Assembly (NCBI GenBank): GCA_028282705.1
Contig: JANQHI010000082.1
Location: 1 to 61,133 of the forward strand
DNA: 61,133 bases
Source of the DNA: Prolixibacteraceae bacterium
Lineage (GTDB): Bacteria > Bacteroidota > Bacteroidia > Bacteroidales > Prolixibacteraceae
Direction: 5' to 3'
Position 1 is the stretch's first letter; the number at the start of each line of letters is the position of its first letter. This document shows positions 26,899-37,700 of the stretch, piece after piece. Under the pieces are notes generated by a model that did no database searches, was not told where the DNA came from, and worked only from the letters and a program-made list of their open reading frames with translations. A program made the position numbers and the translations under genes.

Positions 26899-28092
26899 TT
26901 ATTTATCCAGCCCTTTAATGTATTGCTTATTGCTGTCAATCAAATAATTAATTGTTTTGACAGATAGGTGGGAATGCAAATTATCTTCTGGGGAATTTAG
27001 GCAGTAATCAACCAATTTATCAACTGAAGTTGTTGCCACATGCATCCTGGTATCAGATGAAGCATAGTAGATATAAATAGTTCCATCCTCATCTTTTATC
27101 CAGCCATTTGAGAATAAAACATTTGACACATCCCCCACCCTTTCTTTTTCAATGGGTGCCATAAAATGGCCATGTGGCTTATGGGTAACTACCCATGGTT
27201 TTTCAAGGCCAGTCATAAAAAGATAAAGGGTATACCTAAGCCCAGCAGCAGTATTCCTGACACCATGTGCCAATTGCAGCCATCCATGTTTTGTTTTTAT
27301 GGGGGCTGGCCCCAAGCCATTTTTTACCTCATATATGGTGTGGTACTGTTTGGTATCAACCAATACCTCTTCTTTTATTTCTGCATTTTTAATGGAACTT
27401 GCCAGCCCAAACCCAATGCCCCCACCATTTCCAACATCAATAAAACCATCTTGTGGGCGTGTGTAAAATGCATATTTGCCTTCTACAAAATGAGGGAACA
27501 AAACCACATTCCTTTGTTGCCCTGAAGTTGACTTCAGGTCAGGCAACCTTTCCCAGCTTACCAGGTCTTTTGTCCTTGCAATGCCTGCTGCTGCAATAGC
27601 AGTAGAGGTATCAGATGCTGATGCACCAGCATCTTTCCTTTCAGTGCAAAATATCCCATAAATCCATCCATCATCATGGTTGGTGAGACGCATATCATAC
27701 ACATTAACATCAGGGTTTTCTGTTTGAGGCAGGCTTATTGGTCTGTCCCAAAACCTAAAATTATCAATCCCATTGGGGCTTTCTGCCACAGCAAAAAAAG
27801 ATTTTCTGTCATTTCCTTCAACACGCACAACCAACAAGTATTTCCCATCCAGTTTTATAGCCCCAGCATTAAAAGTTGCATTAAAGCCAATGCTTTCCAT
27901 AAAATGTGGGTTTAACTCAGGATTGAAGTCATACCTCCAATGCAAAGGGATATGCCCCCTGGTTATAATTGGGTTTTTATACCTATTGTACAGCCCATTG
28001 TTACTGAACCTTTTTTTGTTCTTTTTATGTACTAATTTTTCATGCTGCTTCTGAATTACATGCAGCCTTTTTTCAAAATGATGCTTAACCAT
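26899..28092 (-). CDS. GH130 4-O-beta-mannosylglucose phosphorylase
   Basis: 397 residues without a signal peptide, so cytoplasmic. GH130 hallmarks: [20 protein letters not shown], a catalytic Asp at 133 in NVYDMRLT, and the conserved GIFCTERKD and ATTSVD. The long N-terminal helix (1-40) and overall length fit the GH130_1 subfamily that includes the Bacteroides fragilis enzyme. It converts mannosylglucose plus phosphate to mannose 1-phosphate plus glucose. The start is 13 bases after a GH26 gene and the stop one base before the epimerase, so the two cytoplasmic steps are probably translated together. Another GH130 subfamily acting on beta-1,4-mannooligosaccharides is less likely given the epimerase. 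Confidence 0.93.
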   Translation of the reverse strand: MVKHHFEKRLHVIQKQHEKLVHKKNKKRFSNNGLYNRYKNPIITRGHIPLHWRYDFNPELNPHFMESIGFNATFNAGAIKLDGKYLLVVRVEGNDRKSFFAVAESPNGIDNFRFWDRPISLPQTENPDVNVYDMRLTNHDDGWIYGIFCTERKDAGASASDTSTAIAAAGIARTKDLVSWERLPDLKSTSGQQRNVVLFPHFVEGKYAFYTRPQDGFIDVGNGGGIGFGLASSIKNAEIKEEVLVDTKQYHTIYEVKNGLGPAPIKTKHGWLQLAHGVRNTAAGLRYTLYLFMTGLEKPWVVTHKPHGHFMAPIEKERVGDVSNVLFSNGWIKDEDGTIYIYYASSDTRMHVATTSVDKLVDYCLNSPEDNLHSHLSVKTINYLIDSNKQYIKGLDK

Positions 28093-28105
28093 TCCAGTAA
28101 GTTTA

Positions 28106-29236
28106 CTAAATCGTTTCTCCTGAAGCTTCTCTTTTAGCTTCCTTAAATTTGTTAAGTAAAAGGATGCCAGGGTTGGCTAACATATTAGCTGCATCACCAG
28201 CTGCAGGATGCCCTGGGTATGGGAAATAATAATGCACTTTGGGGTCATTCCTCCATACCATTACATAACTTATTTCTTTACTAACCAAAGGGTCAGATAA
28301 CACCTTCCCTAGTTTTTTAGTGTACCATGTTGAATCTGCCACAAACTCAAGCCCAGTTTCAGTAAATGCAGCCAGTTTGTTTTTGGTTTTTGCAGCTTCA
28401 ATGGCCAGGTGAAGTTTACTAACCACCTTCTCTTCCCCTCCAGGGATACTGAAGTCATGGTAGTTATCAGCCCCTAAAATATCTACCAGGCTATCACCTG
28501 GGTAGTACTTTAAATATTCATTTACAGAATTGTATTTGTTATCAGGAGAATAAGCCACAACCATTTGGGTAAGCCCTTTGCCCCTTAAAAATTCAATGGT
28601 AAGCCTGAATAGCTTTTTATATTCTTCTTTTGTGCAATGTTTATCCCCCCACCAAAACCATGACCCATCCATTTCGTGCCATGGCCTAAAAATAAAGGGG
28701 GTTTGTTGCCCATCTTCCCTTTTCAATGACAAGAAAAACTGGGCTACTTTTTCAAGGTGCACCATAAACTCCTTATGGTATCTACCCCCTGGCAATATAT
28801 GCTCAACCACTTTTGTTTCTGTGTCCCATGAGCTTACACTGTCAATTGCCGAAAATGCATGCCAGCTAAATGTATTTATGCCTCCCATTTTATCTGCCTC
28901 AATGGCCAGTTGCTTCATTAAAGCAAAAGGTACACTATCAAGGTTGTGTGTGTTGCCCAATTCAAGGCCTCCCAGTTCCCAGCCAAAAATTGCAGGAAAA
29001 TCCCCACTTACCCTTTTTACATCTGATTCCCCATTGGGATAATACCAGTCAACCCCATAAGCCAGGTCATCCTGATGGCCAAAAAGTATCCCCTTTCCTT
29101 TCACTGCTTCAAGTTGTGCAATAATTTCTTTTGAAGGGGTTTCCATATTTTGTTCTTTACCACTTTTACAGCTTGCCAATATGCTGGCTCCAACAAGGAG
29201 GATTATTATTTTTCCTGATATTTTTTTCTTATCCAT
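28106..29236 (-). CDS. GH26 beta-mannanase lipoprotein
   Basis: 376 residues. The lipobox is ILASC (Cys23). The GH26 catalytic barrel spans about 35-365. It carries [17 protein letters not shown], the acid/base Glu188 in [15 protein letters not shown], and the nucleophile Glu293 in AFTETGLE, then AGDAANM near the end. These motifs match endo- or exo-acting GH26 mannan hydrolases. Without T9SS domain or extra module it is probably anchored in the periplasm or outer membrane, trimming imported mannooligosaccharides to mannobiose. It is 29 bases after the larger GH26 gene and 13 before GH130. Exo versus endo action cannot be read. Confidence 0.94.
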   Translation of the reverse strand: MDKKKISGKIIILLVGASILASCKSGKEQNMETPSKEIIAQLEAVKGKGILFGHQDDLAYGVDWYYPNGESDVKRVSGDFPAIFGWELGGLELGNTHNLDSVPFALMKQLAIEADKMGGINTFSWHAFSAIDSVSSWDTETKVVEHILPGGRYHKEFMVHLEKVAQFFLSLKREDGQQTPFIFRPWHEMDGSWFWWGDKHCTKEEYKKLFRLTIEFLRGKGLTQMVVAYSPDNKYNSVNEYLKYYPGDSLVDILGADNYHDFSIPGGEEKVVSKLHLAIEAAKTKNKLAAFTETGLEFVADSTWYTKKLGKVLSDPLVSKEISYVMVWRNDPKVHYYFPYPGHPAAGDAANMLANPGILLLNKFKEAKREASGETI

Positions 29237-29265
29237 ATGCTGTTTTTTTCAACTTATCCTAATCA

Positions 29266-31290
29266 TCAGTTTATAATTACTTTGTCCATAAACTTTTCCC
29301 CTGCCCCTGTTTCAACCTTCACAATATAAATGCCTGGTGGATAGCCTGATACATTAACCTTGTTTTTCAATATTTTTTCTGAACCCACCGTTTTTCCACA
29401 CAAATTGTAGAAAGCAATGGTTCCTCCTATCCCTGTATTTACAAACAGTTCAGAAGATGCAGGGTTAGGATATAGTTTGTTGGTTTTTCCTTCAGGTAAT
29501 TGCTTGTTGCTCCCTGTTGGAATATCCAATACATAAAGTTCAGGAAGGCTATCATCAACAAACAAAGTTGCTGGGTTATTATAAAAGTTAACAAAATCAG
29601 GGCTTGAAGTATGCCCTGGGTAGGGTGCATAATGATGGGTTGAATTTGCATTCCTCCAAACCATCACATATTTAACCTGTTTTGTAAAATTATTGGCAAG
29701 GATAGGGTCCATTAATATCTCAGTGAACCAGGTTGTGTTTGGGATGCCCTCTAGCCCTGTTTCCGAAATTGCACAAATTTTATTTTTTTCAATAGCCAGG
29801 TTACCAACAATTTCCAATTCATTGATAAAATTGTTCCTTCCTGAGGAATTATTCAGGTTTCCATAATCATCAAAAGCAACTACATCAACATACTTGTCTC
29901 CAGGATACCTTTCAAGGTATTGTTCCTTTGAATTAAACCTGTCAGGTGAATAAGCATAAATTAGGTTGTGGAGGCACAGGCTGTCACGCATAAATTCAAC
30001 AGTAAACTGCCATAGCTGTTGGTATTCCTCAATGCTGCAATGTTCAGCCCCCCACCAAAACCAGCTACCTGTATGCTCATGGAATGGCCTGAAAATAACA
30101 GGTATTGATTCCCCATTTCCCCCTTTTAGCATCCTAAAGAAATTTGCCAAATTGGTAAGTTGAGTTTTGTAAAACCCATGGTTTGCACCCCCTTTTAACA
30201 AGGTAGGTACAGGCTTTTCGTCAGTTTGCCTGTTTTTCCAATAGAAATCACCTCCCAATGGGTTGTCCATGTGCCATTCAAAAGTATTGACAGCCCCCAT
30301 GCTATAAAATTTCTTGGCCCTGTACACTGCCCTTTCATCCAGGTTGCCTTTTGCTATACCATTTAAGCCCCAGCCTGCCAAAGCAGGGTATGAACCACAA
30401 ACACTTTTAACATCTGACCTGTCATCATCATTATTCCACCCCACCCCATAGCCTGTTGCATCCTGATGGCCAAAAAGGAATTTCCCATCATCAAGCTTTT
30501 TTAAATTATAATACAGCACTTTGGTTTGTTTAGTAGAAAAGCTATCAGCCAAATTTATTTCCTGAAGTCCTCCTGGGATAATGTATGATGACTCTATCTC
30601 TGCAAATGCTTTATGCAGCTTATTTATTGCTGTATTAATTTCGTCCTGGCTTGAAGGAAAAGATACAATTTGTTCTGCATCATTTATTGCACTTAAAAAT
30701 GCAGAAATACCATTGGCTGGATATTCCTCATTGGAAATATGGTTGGCAAACTTTTTAGCCTGGGTTATTAAACCTTCTAAAGCCTCAGTAACAATGGTAA
30801 CATTGATCATTATATCATCCATGTATGCCACCCCAGATTTTGAGGTTGAAGAGCCTCCATCAAAATAAAAAAATATCTGTGAAAGCCTCTTGGTATTATT
30901 CCCCTGTACCTGAAATTCAATTGAATTTAATTCAGTAGATGAAGAAATATTTTTTTCTAACCAATTGGATGAGCCATCCTGATAAACTGGTTTTACGTTC
31001 AGCTTGAACCCAATGGTTGTTTTTAGTTTGAATTCTATTTTAAAAGATGAAACATCAATTTCCTGGTTGGCATTCCAATGGAACTGGTCCCAAGCACCAC
31101 TACTTGTTGTTCTGTTATAATTAATTTTTAACTGCTTGGCATCTTGTGAAATAGAAAAAGCATTGCCTGTGACTTTCCAAGCTTCACTTAGCCCATCACC
31201 ATTAAAATCATCAATTACCCAAGGTTGGGCAATACCCCATAAGCTTATGTACAGGATAATCAGTATGGATAGTATACCTTTTTTAAACAT
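29266..31290 (-). CDS. Multimodular GH26 beta-mannanase with T9SS sorting domain
   Basis: 674 residues: a signal peptide (about 1-21, ending WGIAQ), a carbohydrate-binding-like beta-sandwich (about 22-170, with DDFNGDGLSEAWKV), a FIVAR-like helical repeat (about 175-235), and the GH26 domain (about 245-570). GH26 shows FLFGHQDATGYGVGWN, the acid/base in FRPFHEHTGSWFWWG and the nucleophile in AISETGLEG. The last about 70 residues (LYPNPASSELFV ... KVIIN) are a type A C-terminal sorting domain for the type IX secretion system, so it is exported to the surface or medium. It is the first enzyme after the internal terminator at 31357-31384. It likely makes the first cuts in mannan. Confidence 0.94.
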   Translation of the reverse strand: MFKKGILSILIILYISLWGIAQPWVIDDFNGDGLSEAWKVTGNAFSISQDAKQLKINYNRTTSSGAWDQFHWNANQEIDVSSFKIEFKLKTTIGFKLNVKPVYQDGSSNWLEKNISSSTELNSIEFQVQGNNTKRLSQIFFYFDGGSSTSKSGVAYMDDIMINVTIVTEALEGLITQAKKFANHISNEEYPANGISAFLSAINDAEQIVSFPSSQDEINTAINKLHKAFAEIESSYIIPGGLQEINLADSFSTKQTKVLYYNLKKLDDGKFLFGHQDATGYGVGWNNDDDRSDVKSVCGSYPALAGWGLNGIAKGNLDERAVYRAKKFYSMGAVNTFEWHMDNPLGGDFYWKNRQTDEKPVPTLLKGGANHGFYKTQLTNLANFFRMLKGGNGESIPVIFRPFHEHTGSWFWWGAEHCSIEEYQQLWQFTVEFMRDSLCLHNLIYAYSPDRFNSKEQYLERYPGDKYVDVVAFDDYGNLNNSSGRNNFINELEIVGNLAIEKNKICAISETGLEGIPNTTWFTEILMDPILANNFTKQVKYVMVWRNANSTHHYAPYPGHTSSPDFVNFYNNPATLFVDDSLPELYVLDIPTGSNKQLPEGKTNKLYPNPASSELFVNTGIGGTIAFYNLCGKTVGSEKILKNKVNVSGYPPGIYIVKVETGAGEKFMDKVIIN

Positions 31291-31356
31291 ATTAACTGGT
31301 TAGCAATTGTTTTTTGGTTAATGGCCCTTCTTTTTAAAATATCATAAATACAAAAA

Positions 31357-31384
31357 GACAATGCCTGGAAATCCAGGCATTGTC
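31357..31384 (-). terminator. Intrinsic terminator inside the mannan operon
   Basis: On the minus strand a perfect 12-bp stem (GACAATGCCTGG / CCAGGCATTGTC) with loop ATTT is followed by CTTTTTG. It lies between the stop of the surface glycan-binding protein and the start of the secreted GH26. It should reduce transcription of all enzyme genes relative to susC, susD and the binding protein. Confidence 0.85.
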
Positions 31385-31398
31385 ATTCTAACTAAACT

Positions 31399-33102
31399 TT
31401 ACCACATTGGCCCATCAGATATATAAATGTCATCAATGTTCATTTCATATGCTTCTCCAGAATCAACATTCCCAGTGGTGAACCCTACTTTTACATAATC
31501 AATTGGTGCAGTTGGGTCAAATTCACTGGCATCACCCCCCCAGTTGCCCAGGTAATCAGCTAGCCTGATAGAAAGGGGTCCCCAACCATCAGACTGGATA
31601 TAATACTCTGACATATCAACACTTCCTCCCCATTTGGTATCATTCTGCCATACTTCAACCTGCACCATCCCTTTATTTCCATTGGTATTGAATATAAAAC
31701 TAAAATGTGGGTCAACTGTTGCACTTAGGTCAACTGCAGAATAGTTTGCAATAGCCCCAGTCCAATTCCATTTTCCACCTGAGGTCAACCAAACAGAGTA
31801 ATAGTTGTTGCCACTTCCAAATGGGGCAACAGATTTAATTGCATGGTTTGCACCAAAGCCATTGTCTTCCCATGGGTCAGCCCCATCTTCAAAATCGAGG
31901 ACTTTTGCAACAGGGTTTTGAGACCCATCAGTAATCATCACCTGGTCAATATGTACCACAAAGTCTTCAACCAGATCATCTCCATTACCTACATTCCCTG
32001 AGATAAACCTAAGGGCAATCTCTTCAAAAGTACCCACTGGGTTAAAGTCACCAAATAGTTTTGATATGGGGTAAGACCTCCATTCCCATCCATCAGTTTG
32101 CACTGCATAATTATCACCATACTTTAGGTTTTCGTTGGCATTTCCATCATGCAGGTGGTTATCTTTTGCAGAACCATCCTGTGTCATAAATGGGTTTACA
32201 TACCCTCTTTTACCATTGGTATTGATCAGGAATGTGATGTTTGGTTCATGGAATGCTGAAAGGTCAAAAGGCCCTTGCTTCCTGATGTAAAAATATGTTT
32301 TCCACCCAGTATCTTCATTTGGGTTTAACACTGAAAAATAATTATTCCCACGTCCTTTGGGAACTCCTCCTAGGTTAATGCCAGCCTGTGCAGGAGAATT
32401 TTCAAGGTCAACCATATCAGGTTCCCCATCTTCAAAATCCCATAATACTATTGCTTCAACAGCATCAAAAATATTGGTGGGTTCTTCAATGGTTACTCCT
32501 GTTATATTATCGTGGTTTATTTCTCCCAAAGCTGTTAGTTTAATAGAAGCTGTTTCACCAGGAACCAGGCCTACAATTCCACTGGTAGGTACAACCAATT
32601 TATCGATTGCACCAGCTACAGGAATGTTTATTTTTTGCCCATTAACCTCAACAACAGTAATTAAATCTACATTGTTGCCCTGAATTTCAAAAGCACTCCC
32701 TACCACTATTTTTGTGGGCCATTTTGTCACAGTAACATCAGGATAAGATACCTTTAAGGCTTCTTCATATACAAACTCCCTCCTGTAGAGGTTCTTCACT
32801 CTGAATGTGCCAGTAGCTGCCCTCCTGGGAACAACCACATTAAAAGCTGTTGCTGTTTGTGTGCCATCAACAATGGTACACTCTTTATCGCCAATCCATA
32901 CATTACTCACCTTGTCAAGGGCGGTCCCAGTCAGGGTAAGCTCATCACTTACCAATGCTGCATCAGCTGAAATTGATGTAATAACTGATACTGGGAGGTT
33001 TATATCATAATCTTCCCCCCATTCATGTTCTTTACACCCTGAAAAGAATACCATCCCAATAACTACTACTAGTTGTAATAAGTATTTCATTTTATTATCC
33101 AT
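31399..33102 (-). CDS. Surface glycan-binding lipoprotein of the mannan PUL
   Basis: 567 residues. The lipobox is FFSGC. One or two IPT/TIG-like domains cover about 35-210 (with DELTLTGTALDKVSNVWIG). Two similar beta modules follow at about 215-390 and 400-567. Both contain a DFEDG start, a GNNYFSV/GNNYYSV strand, a (F)INTNG or (F)NTNG(N)KG turn, QTDGWEW/QSDGWGP and a closing VHIDQVMITDG / MNIDDIYISDG. The repeats look like carbohydrate-binding modules that grip mannan at the cell surface. It occupies the SusE/SGBP position right after susD and before the terminator. No catalytic motif is seen. Confidence 0.88.
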   Translation of the reverse strand: MDNKMKYLLQLVVVIGMVFFSGCKEHEWGEDYDINLPVSVITSISADAALVSDELTLTGTALDKVSNVWIGDKECTIVDGTQTATAFNVVVPRRAATGTFRVKNLYRREFVYEEALKVSYPDVTVTKWPTKIVVGSAFEIQGNNVDLITVVEVNGQKINIPVAGAIDKLVVPTSGIVGLVPGETASIKLTALGEINHDNITGVTIEEPTNIFDAVEAIVLWDFEDGEPDMVDLENSPAQAGINLGGVPKGRGNNYFSVLNPNEDTGWKTYFYIRKQGPFDLSAFHEPNITFLINTNGKRGYVNPFMTQDGSAKDNHLHDGNANENLKYGDNYAVQTDGWEWRSYPISKLFGDFNPVGTFEEIALRFISGNVGNGDDLVEDFVVHIDQVMITDGSQNPVAKVLDFEDGADPWEDNGFGANHAIKSVAPFGSGNNYYSVWLTSGGKWNWTGAIANYSAVDLSATVDPHFSFIFNTNGNKGMVQVEVWQNDTKWGGSVDMSEYYIQSDGWGPLSIRLADYLGNWGGDASEFDPTAPIDYVKVGFTTGNVDSGEAYEMNIDDIYISDGPMW

Positions 33103-33119
33103 GATAATCTTTTTTAAAA

Positions 33120-34772
33120 TTAATAATTAGGGTTTTGGGTTAATCCCCAGCTTTGTACCTCATCAATTGGAATAGGCATTAATGGGACTTTATTCCCATT
33201 AGGACCATCAATACAATGCTGAAGGCAATTGCCACGCAAATCAACATTGGCATACCTGAAAGTTCCATCAGTTGTTACAGAAGTAGCCTTTTTAACATCC
33301 AGGTTTTCAAGGTATTTTCCTGTGCGTACCAGGTCCCAAAAACGATGTGATTCAAGGGCTAGTTCCAGCCTCCTTTCATTCAGGATTGCATCAAGCAGGT
33401 CTTGGCCTGAAGCTGTTACTTCAGGAACATTTCCAGAGTAACCAGTTGCCACATAGTCAAGGCTTCCTTCAAGGTAGCCTTTGCAAAATGTGCTATTCCT
33501 TGCACGCTCCCTGATCATTTCCAAATATTGCCTTGCCCCACCTTCATCTCCTTTATGGTAAAGTGCTTCTGCATGGGTTAAAACCACTTCAGCATACCTA
33601 ATCATCCTCCAGTTATAACCAGCACTTTTGCTTATTGAAGGCCTTACCCCTGGTTCTAAAGCAACTTTCCTGTTTAAATAGGGTGAGCCTTGTTGTGCAA
33701 GGTCATATTCAGGGATATTTCCATGGACAATCCCATTGTTGAATTCAGGTCCATAAACTACACAAGTAAGCCTTGGGTCATCACCCCCATAGGCATCAAC
33801 CAAATCCTGGGTAGGGTTGAAGAAACCCCATCCCCAGTCTTTCCTGTTTCCGCAAAATTGGTTTATGTTAGTTCCTGTTTTTACAGGTGAACTTGCAGAA
33901 GTCCCTTCTGTCATTTGAAGCTCCCATATAGACTCTATATTGTTTTCCCCTTCCATTTCAAAAATTGTAGAATAATTTGAAACCAGGGCATATTCCCCAC
34001 TTTGGACAATTGCATTTGTTTGCTGGTAAACATCATCCCAAGTTACTTCACTGTTTTCAGCGTCCATCCCTATCTGGTACATGTAAGCTTTTGCCAGCAA
34101 TGCCCTTGCTGCCCCTTTGGTGATCCTTCCAAGGTCAGATGCACCATAGTTGCTTTTCTCGGGTAATTTGCTGGTTGCTTCCGCCAGGTCTTCAGTAACA
34201 CGCAAAAATGTTTCATGGTATGTTCCACGTTGCACAACCCCAAATTGTGAAGGGGTTACTGGCTCAGTAAATAAAGGTACTCCCCCAAATATCATAGCCA
34301 GCTTTAAATACCAATATCCCCTAATGAATAATACTTCACCTTGCAGGCGTGTGCGTAATGACTCTTCAAGGGAGCTACTCTCCAGGCGATACAATACTTC
34401 ATTGCAACGTGCAATCCCATCAAAAGCTACACCCCAAAACGAGAATAAAACCCCATCATTGGGTTTTGCCCTCCACTCAAAAAAGTCATACAAACTTGAA
34501 AAATCAGTTTCAGTACTTCCTTTTTCACAATCAGAAGTACACATATCACCAATAAAGCCAATATAATTGTGTGAAAACCACTGCCCATTAGGGCCGGGGC
34601 CTTCAGTTTGCCCAATATTGTCATAGCAGGCATTCACAGCATAAATGGCGTTTTCAGCAGTCTCATAAAAAGTTGCTTGTGTTTCTGTCCCAATTGGCTC
34701 TAGCTCAAGGAAGTCATTACAACTTACCAGGACCAATCCAACCAAAAGGCTTATATATGCTATTCTTTTCAT
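33120..34772 (-). CDS. SusD family outer-membrane lipoprotein of the mannan PUL
   Basis: 550 residues. The signal ends in VLVSC followed by NDFLELEPIG, the family start. TPR region RGYWYLKLAMIFGGVPLF (near 150), LLAKAYMYQIG and, in the C-terminal part, RYAEVVLTHAEALYHKGD, NERRLELALESHRFWDLVRT and the terminal QSWGLTQNPNY. It forms the lid of the SusC of this locus and binds the imported glycan, presumably mannan oligosaccharides. The gene is 17 bases from susC and 17 from the glycan-binding protein, so the three are translated from one message. Confidence 0.95.
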   Translation of the reverse strand: MKRIAYISLLVGLVLVSCNDFLELEPIGTETQATFYETAENAIYAVNACYDNIGQTEGPGPNGQWFSHNYIGFIGDMCTSDCEKGSTETDFSSLYDFFEWRAKPNDGVLFSFWGVAFDGIARCNEVLYRLESSSLEESLRTRLQGEVLFIRGYWYLKLAMIFGGVPLFTEPVTPSQFGVVQRGTYHETFLRVTEDLAEATSKLPEKSNYGASDLGRITKGAARALLAKAYMYQIGMDAENSEVTWDDVYQQTNAIVQSGEYALVSNYSTIFEMEGENNIESIWELQMTEGTSASSPVKTGTNINQFCGNRKDWGWGFFNPTQDLVDAYGGDDPRLTCVVYGPEFNNGIVHGNIPEYDLAQQGSPYLNRKVALEPGVRPSISKSAGYNWRMIRYAEVVLTHAEALYHKGDEGGARQYLEMIRERARNSTFCKGYLEGSLDYVATGYSGNVPEVTASGQDLLDAILNERRLELALESHRFWDLVRTGKYLENLDVKKATSVTTDGTFRYANVDLRGNCLQHCIDGPNGNKVPLMPIPIDEVQSWGLTQNPNY

Positions 34773-34789
34773 ATCTATTTAGAATTTAA

Positions 34790-37700
34790 TTAAAAGGTTA
34801 TATTAATTCCTCCTGTCAGGATTGAAGGTATTGGATAAGTAGCATAATCAACTCCACCATTTAAGCCTCCTCCTGCAATCTCAGGGTTCCAGCCACTATA
34901 ATCAGTAAAGGTTACCAGGTTATCACCAGATACATACACCCTTAATTTTGAGATTCCTAGTTTACCAACCATGTTTTTATTAAAAGTATATCCTAGCTGG
35001 ACATTTCTGAGGCGCACATAAGAGCCATCTTCAATATCAAGGTCAGAGAATTGTTTATTCCCATTGGCATCAGAAGAAGTCATCCTTGCCACATTGCCAT
35101 TTGGGCTGTCTTCAGTCCACCTGTCAAGGCGATCAGTATGGTAATTTGATAATATGGCTGAAGACTGGATGTTATAATTCATGCCATTTGCAATTTCCCC
35201 TCCAAATGAGGCAAACACAAATACCTGGAGGTCAAACCCTTTGTAAGCCATATTTATGTTTAAAGAACCTGTAAAATCAGGAAATGCGCTTCCAAGGTAT
35301 GTGCGGTCACTTCCATCAATTTTCCCATCATTATTAAGGTCCACAAATTTCACGTCACCTGGCTTCGCTTTAGGCTGGATAGCCTTGGTTTCATTAGTTT
35401 CAGGATCAGTCCATGTATAATTGTCCCATTCAGCCTGGTTATTAAAAATACCATCTGTTTTTAGGCCATAAAAATGGGCGAATTCCATTCCTTCAATGGT
35501 CCTTGTTGTACTACCTTGCTTAAATACACTTCCTCCATAAATTGGGTCACCTCCAGCCAAATCAGTTACTTCATTTTTTATCATTGAACCTGTGAGGTTA
35601 ATTGAATACTTAAAACCACCTTTTGCATCGTTCCACCCAAGGGCCAGCTCCAGGCCATAATTCCTCATGGTACCTGCATTAACTGTTGGACGCCCCATTC
35701 CAACATAATCAGGGATTGGTTTACTTAACTGAAGGTCTTTTGTTTTTTTGTCAAAATAATCAAGGGTAATGTTCAGCTTCTGTTCAAATATAGCTGCATC
35801 CAACCCTACATTCAATTGTTCTGAAGTTTCCCATTTAATTTCTTCGTTGCTCAGTACTGCTGCTTTTGCCCCATCAACAATGGTTTCATTTTCGCCAAAA
35901 ACATAGGTATAACCAGTGGTCATTGTGGTAGCATAATCATAGTTGCCAACTGATGCTGCATTACCAACCTGCCCCCAGCCCAGCCTTAATTTTAGCTGGT
36001 CGACAAAAGACAGATCCTGCATAAAGCTTTCTTCACTAATATTCCAGGCAACAGCAGCTGAAGGGAAATAACCCCATTTATTATCACCTAAAAATTTAGA
36101 GGAGCCATCAGCCCTCATAATGGCAGTGACCATGTAGCGGTTGTTATAATTATAATTTACACGAGAAAAGAAAGAAGCCAGGGTGCTTTCTGAGGCACTT
36201 CCACCAATATCCAATGTTTCTTTGTTCCTTGCATTATCAAGGTACATCAATGCTTCAATGTATGGGACATCATATCCTGTGGCATCCATCCATTTTGCAT
36301 TAAAGCCCTGTGCTTCTGCACCTACCATAGCATTAACAGAATGGGCGCCAAAACTTTTCACATAATTGAGGTAGCCATTCACTTGCCAGTTATATGATTG
36401 GAAACGGTAGTTATATATGTAGCTTTGATCACGTTTTTGGTCAGGGGCCAACCAGTATTCAGGCAATACATTGGACCTGTTGTTAAAATTGAGGTCAGCC
36501 CCATACATGGTATTTAAGCTAAGCCCTTTGGTAAACAGGTCATCTATTTTGAAGGATACATTGCTTAAAATTTTATTCCCTTCCCTGACGTTATATTTTG
36601 CTTCATCAACTGCCAATGAAGGTGCAATTGAAACAACACCTCCCATGAAACGTGCACCATAATTGTTGGTGTATCCATCCCAGGCTGGAGTTATGGGATC
36701 CATCCTCAAAGAAATAGGGAGGGCTCCTGAATAAGCATTATTATTATGGTTATTCTTTTTGAAATAGGTATAAGAGAGGTTAACATCAAATGAAATTTTT
36801 TCAGATAGTTGATAAGAATTGTTAACCCAGCTAAATATTTTGTCCATCCCACTGTAGTCTACCAACCCTTCTTGGCTAAAATAAGTAGCACCAATGTTGT
36901 AGGACGATTTTTCAGTTCCTCCCCTGATGGACACATTGTAATTTTGTATTGGGGCAGGGTTAAGTAATTCATCCTGCCAATCTGTACCTTTTAGGTTATT
37001 GGCTATCACATAATCAAGGATTGCTTTTTCATCAGCAGGGATAAGGCTTAGCTTGCCATCATTTTCAAAAGCTTCAATGCGTAATTTTGCAAAGTTAGTG
37101 GCATCTACCATATCAACCAAGGAATTGGTGTACTGCACACCTGCATAAGCACTTGCCTCAACTACAGCACCTTTTTTTGAACCACTTTTGGTGGTGATCA
37201 GTACCACGCCATTTGCTCCACGTGACCCATAGATAGCAGTGGCAGAAGCATCTTTTAAAATTTCAATGCTTTCTATGTTTGATGGTTCCACTGAACTTGC
37301 ATCACCTACTGCAAACCCATCAATAATATAAATGGGGTTACTGTTGTTCCATGATCCTATCCCACGCACCCTAATCCTAACACCTGAACCAGGCTCACCA
37401 GAATTGGCAGTGATATCAACCCCTGATATTTTACCTTGTAGGCTTTGTATGGCATCAGGTGTTGCAATTTTTTGCAGGTCATCTCCTCCAACCCTTGCCA
37501 CAGAACCAGTTAAGTCACTTTTTCTCATTGTACCATACCCAACTACCACTACCTCATCAATATCTTTCATTGAAGTTGCCAGTGTTACATTAATAACATT
37601 TCTTCCTTCAATATTTACTTCCTGGGTTTCAAAGCCAACGAACGAAAATACCAGCACTTGGTCCTGATAGGAAACGTCTAACTGAAAGTTACCATTACTA

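Noticed and set aside
26898-26939. 14-residue N-terminal extension of the epimerase
   Set aside because: It overlaps the GH130 gene; the ATG at 26897 gives a normal-length protein one base after the GH130 stop.
28578-29042. Antisense open frame of 154 codons in the GH26 lipoprotein gene
   Set aside because: It is opposite the catalytic motifs of GH26 and shows no independent signal.
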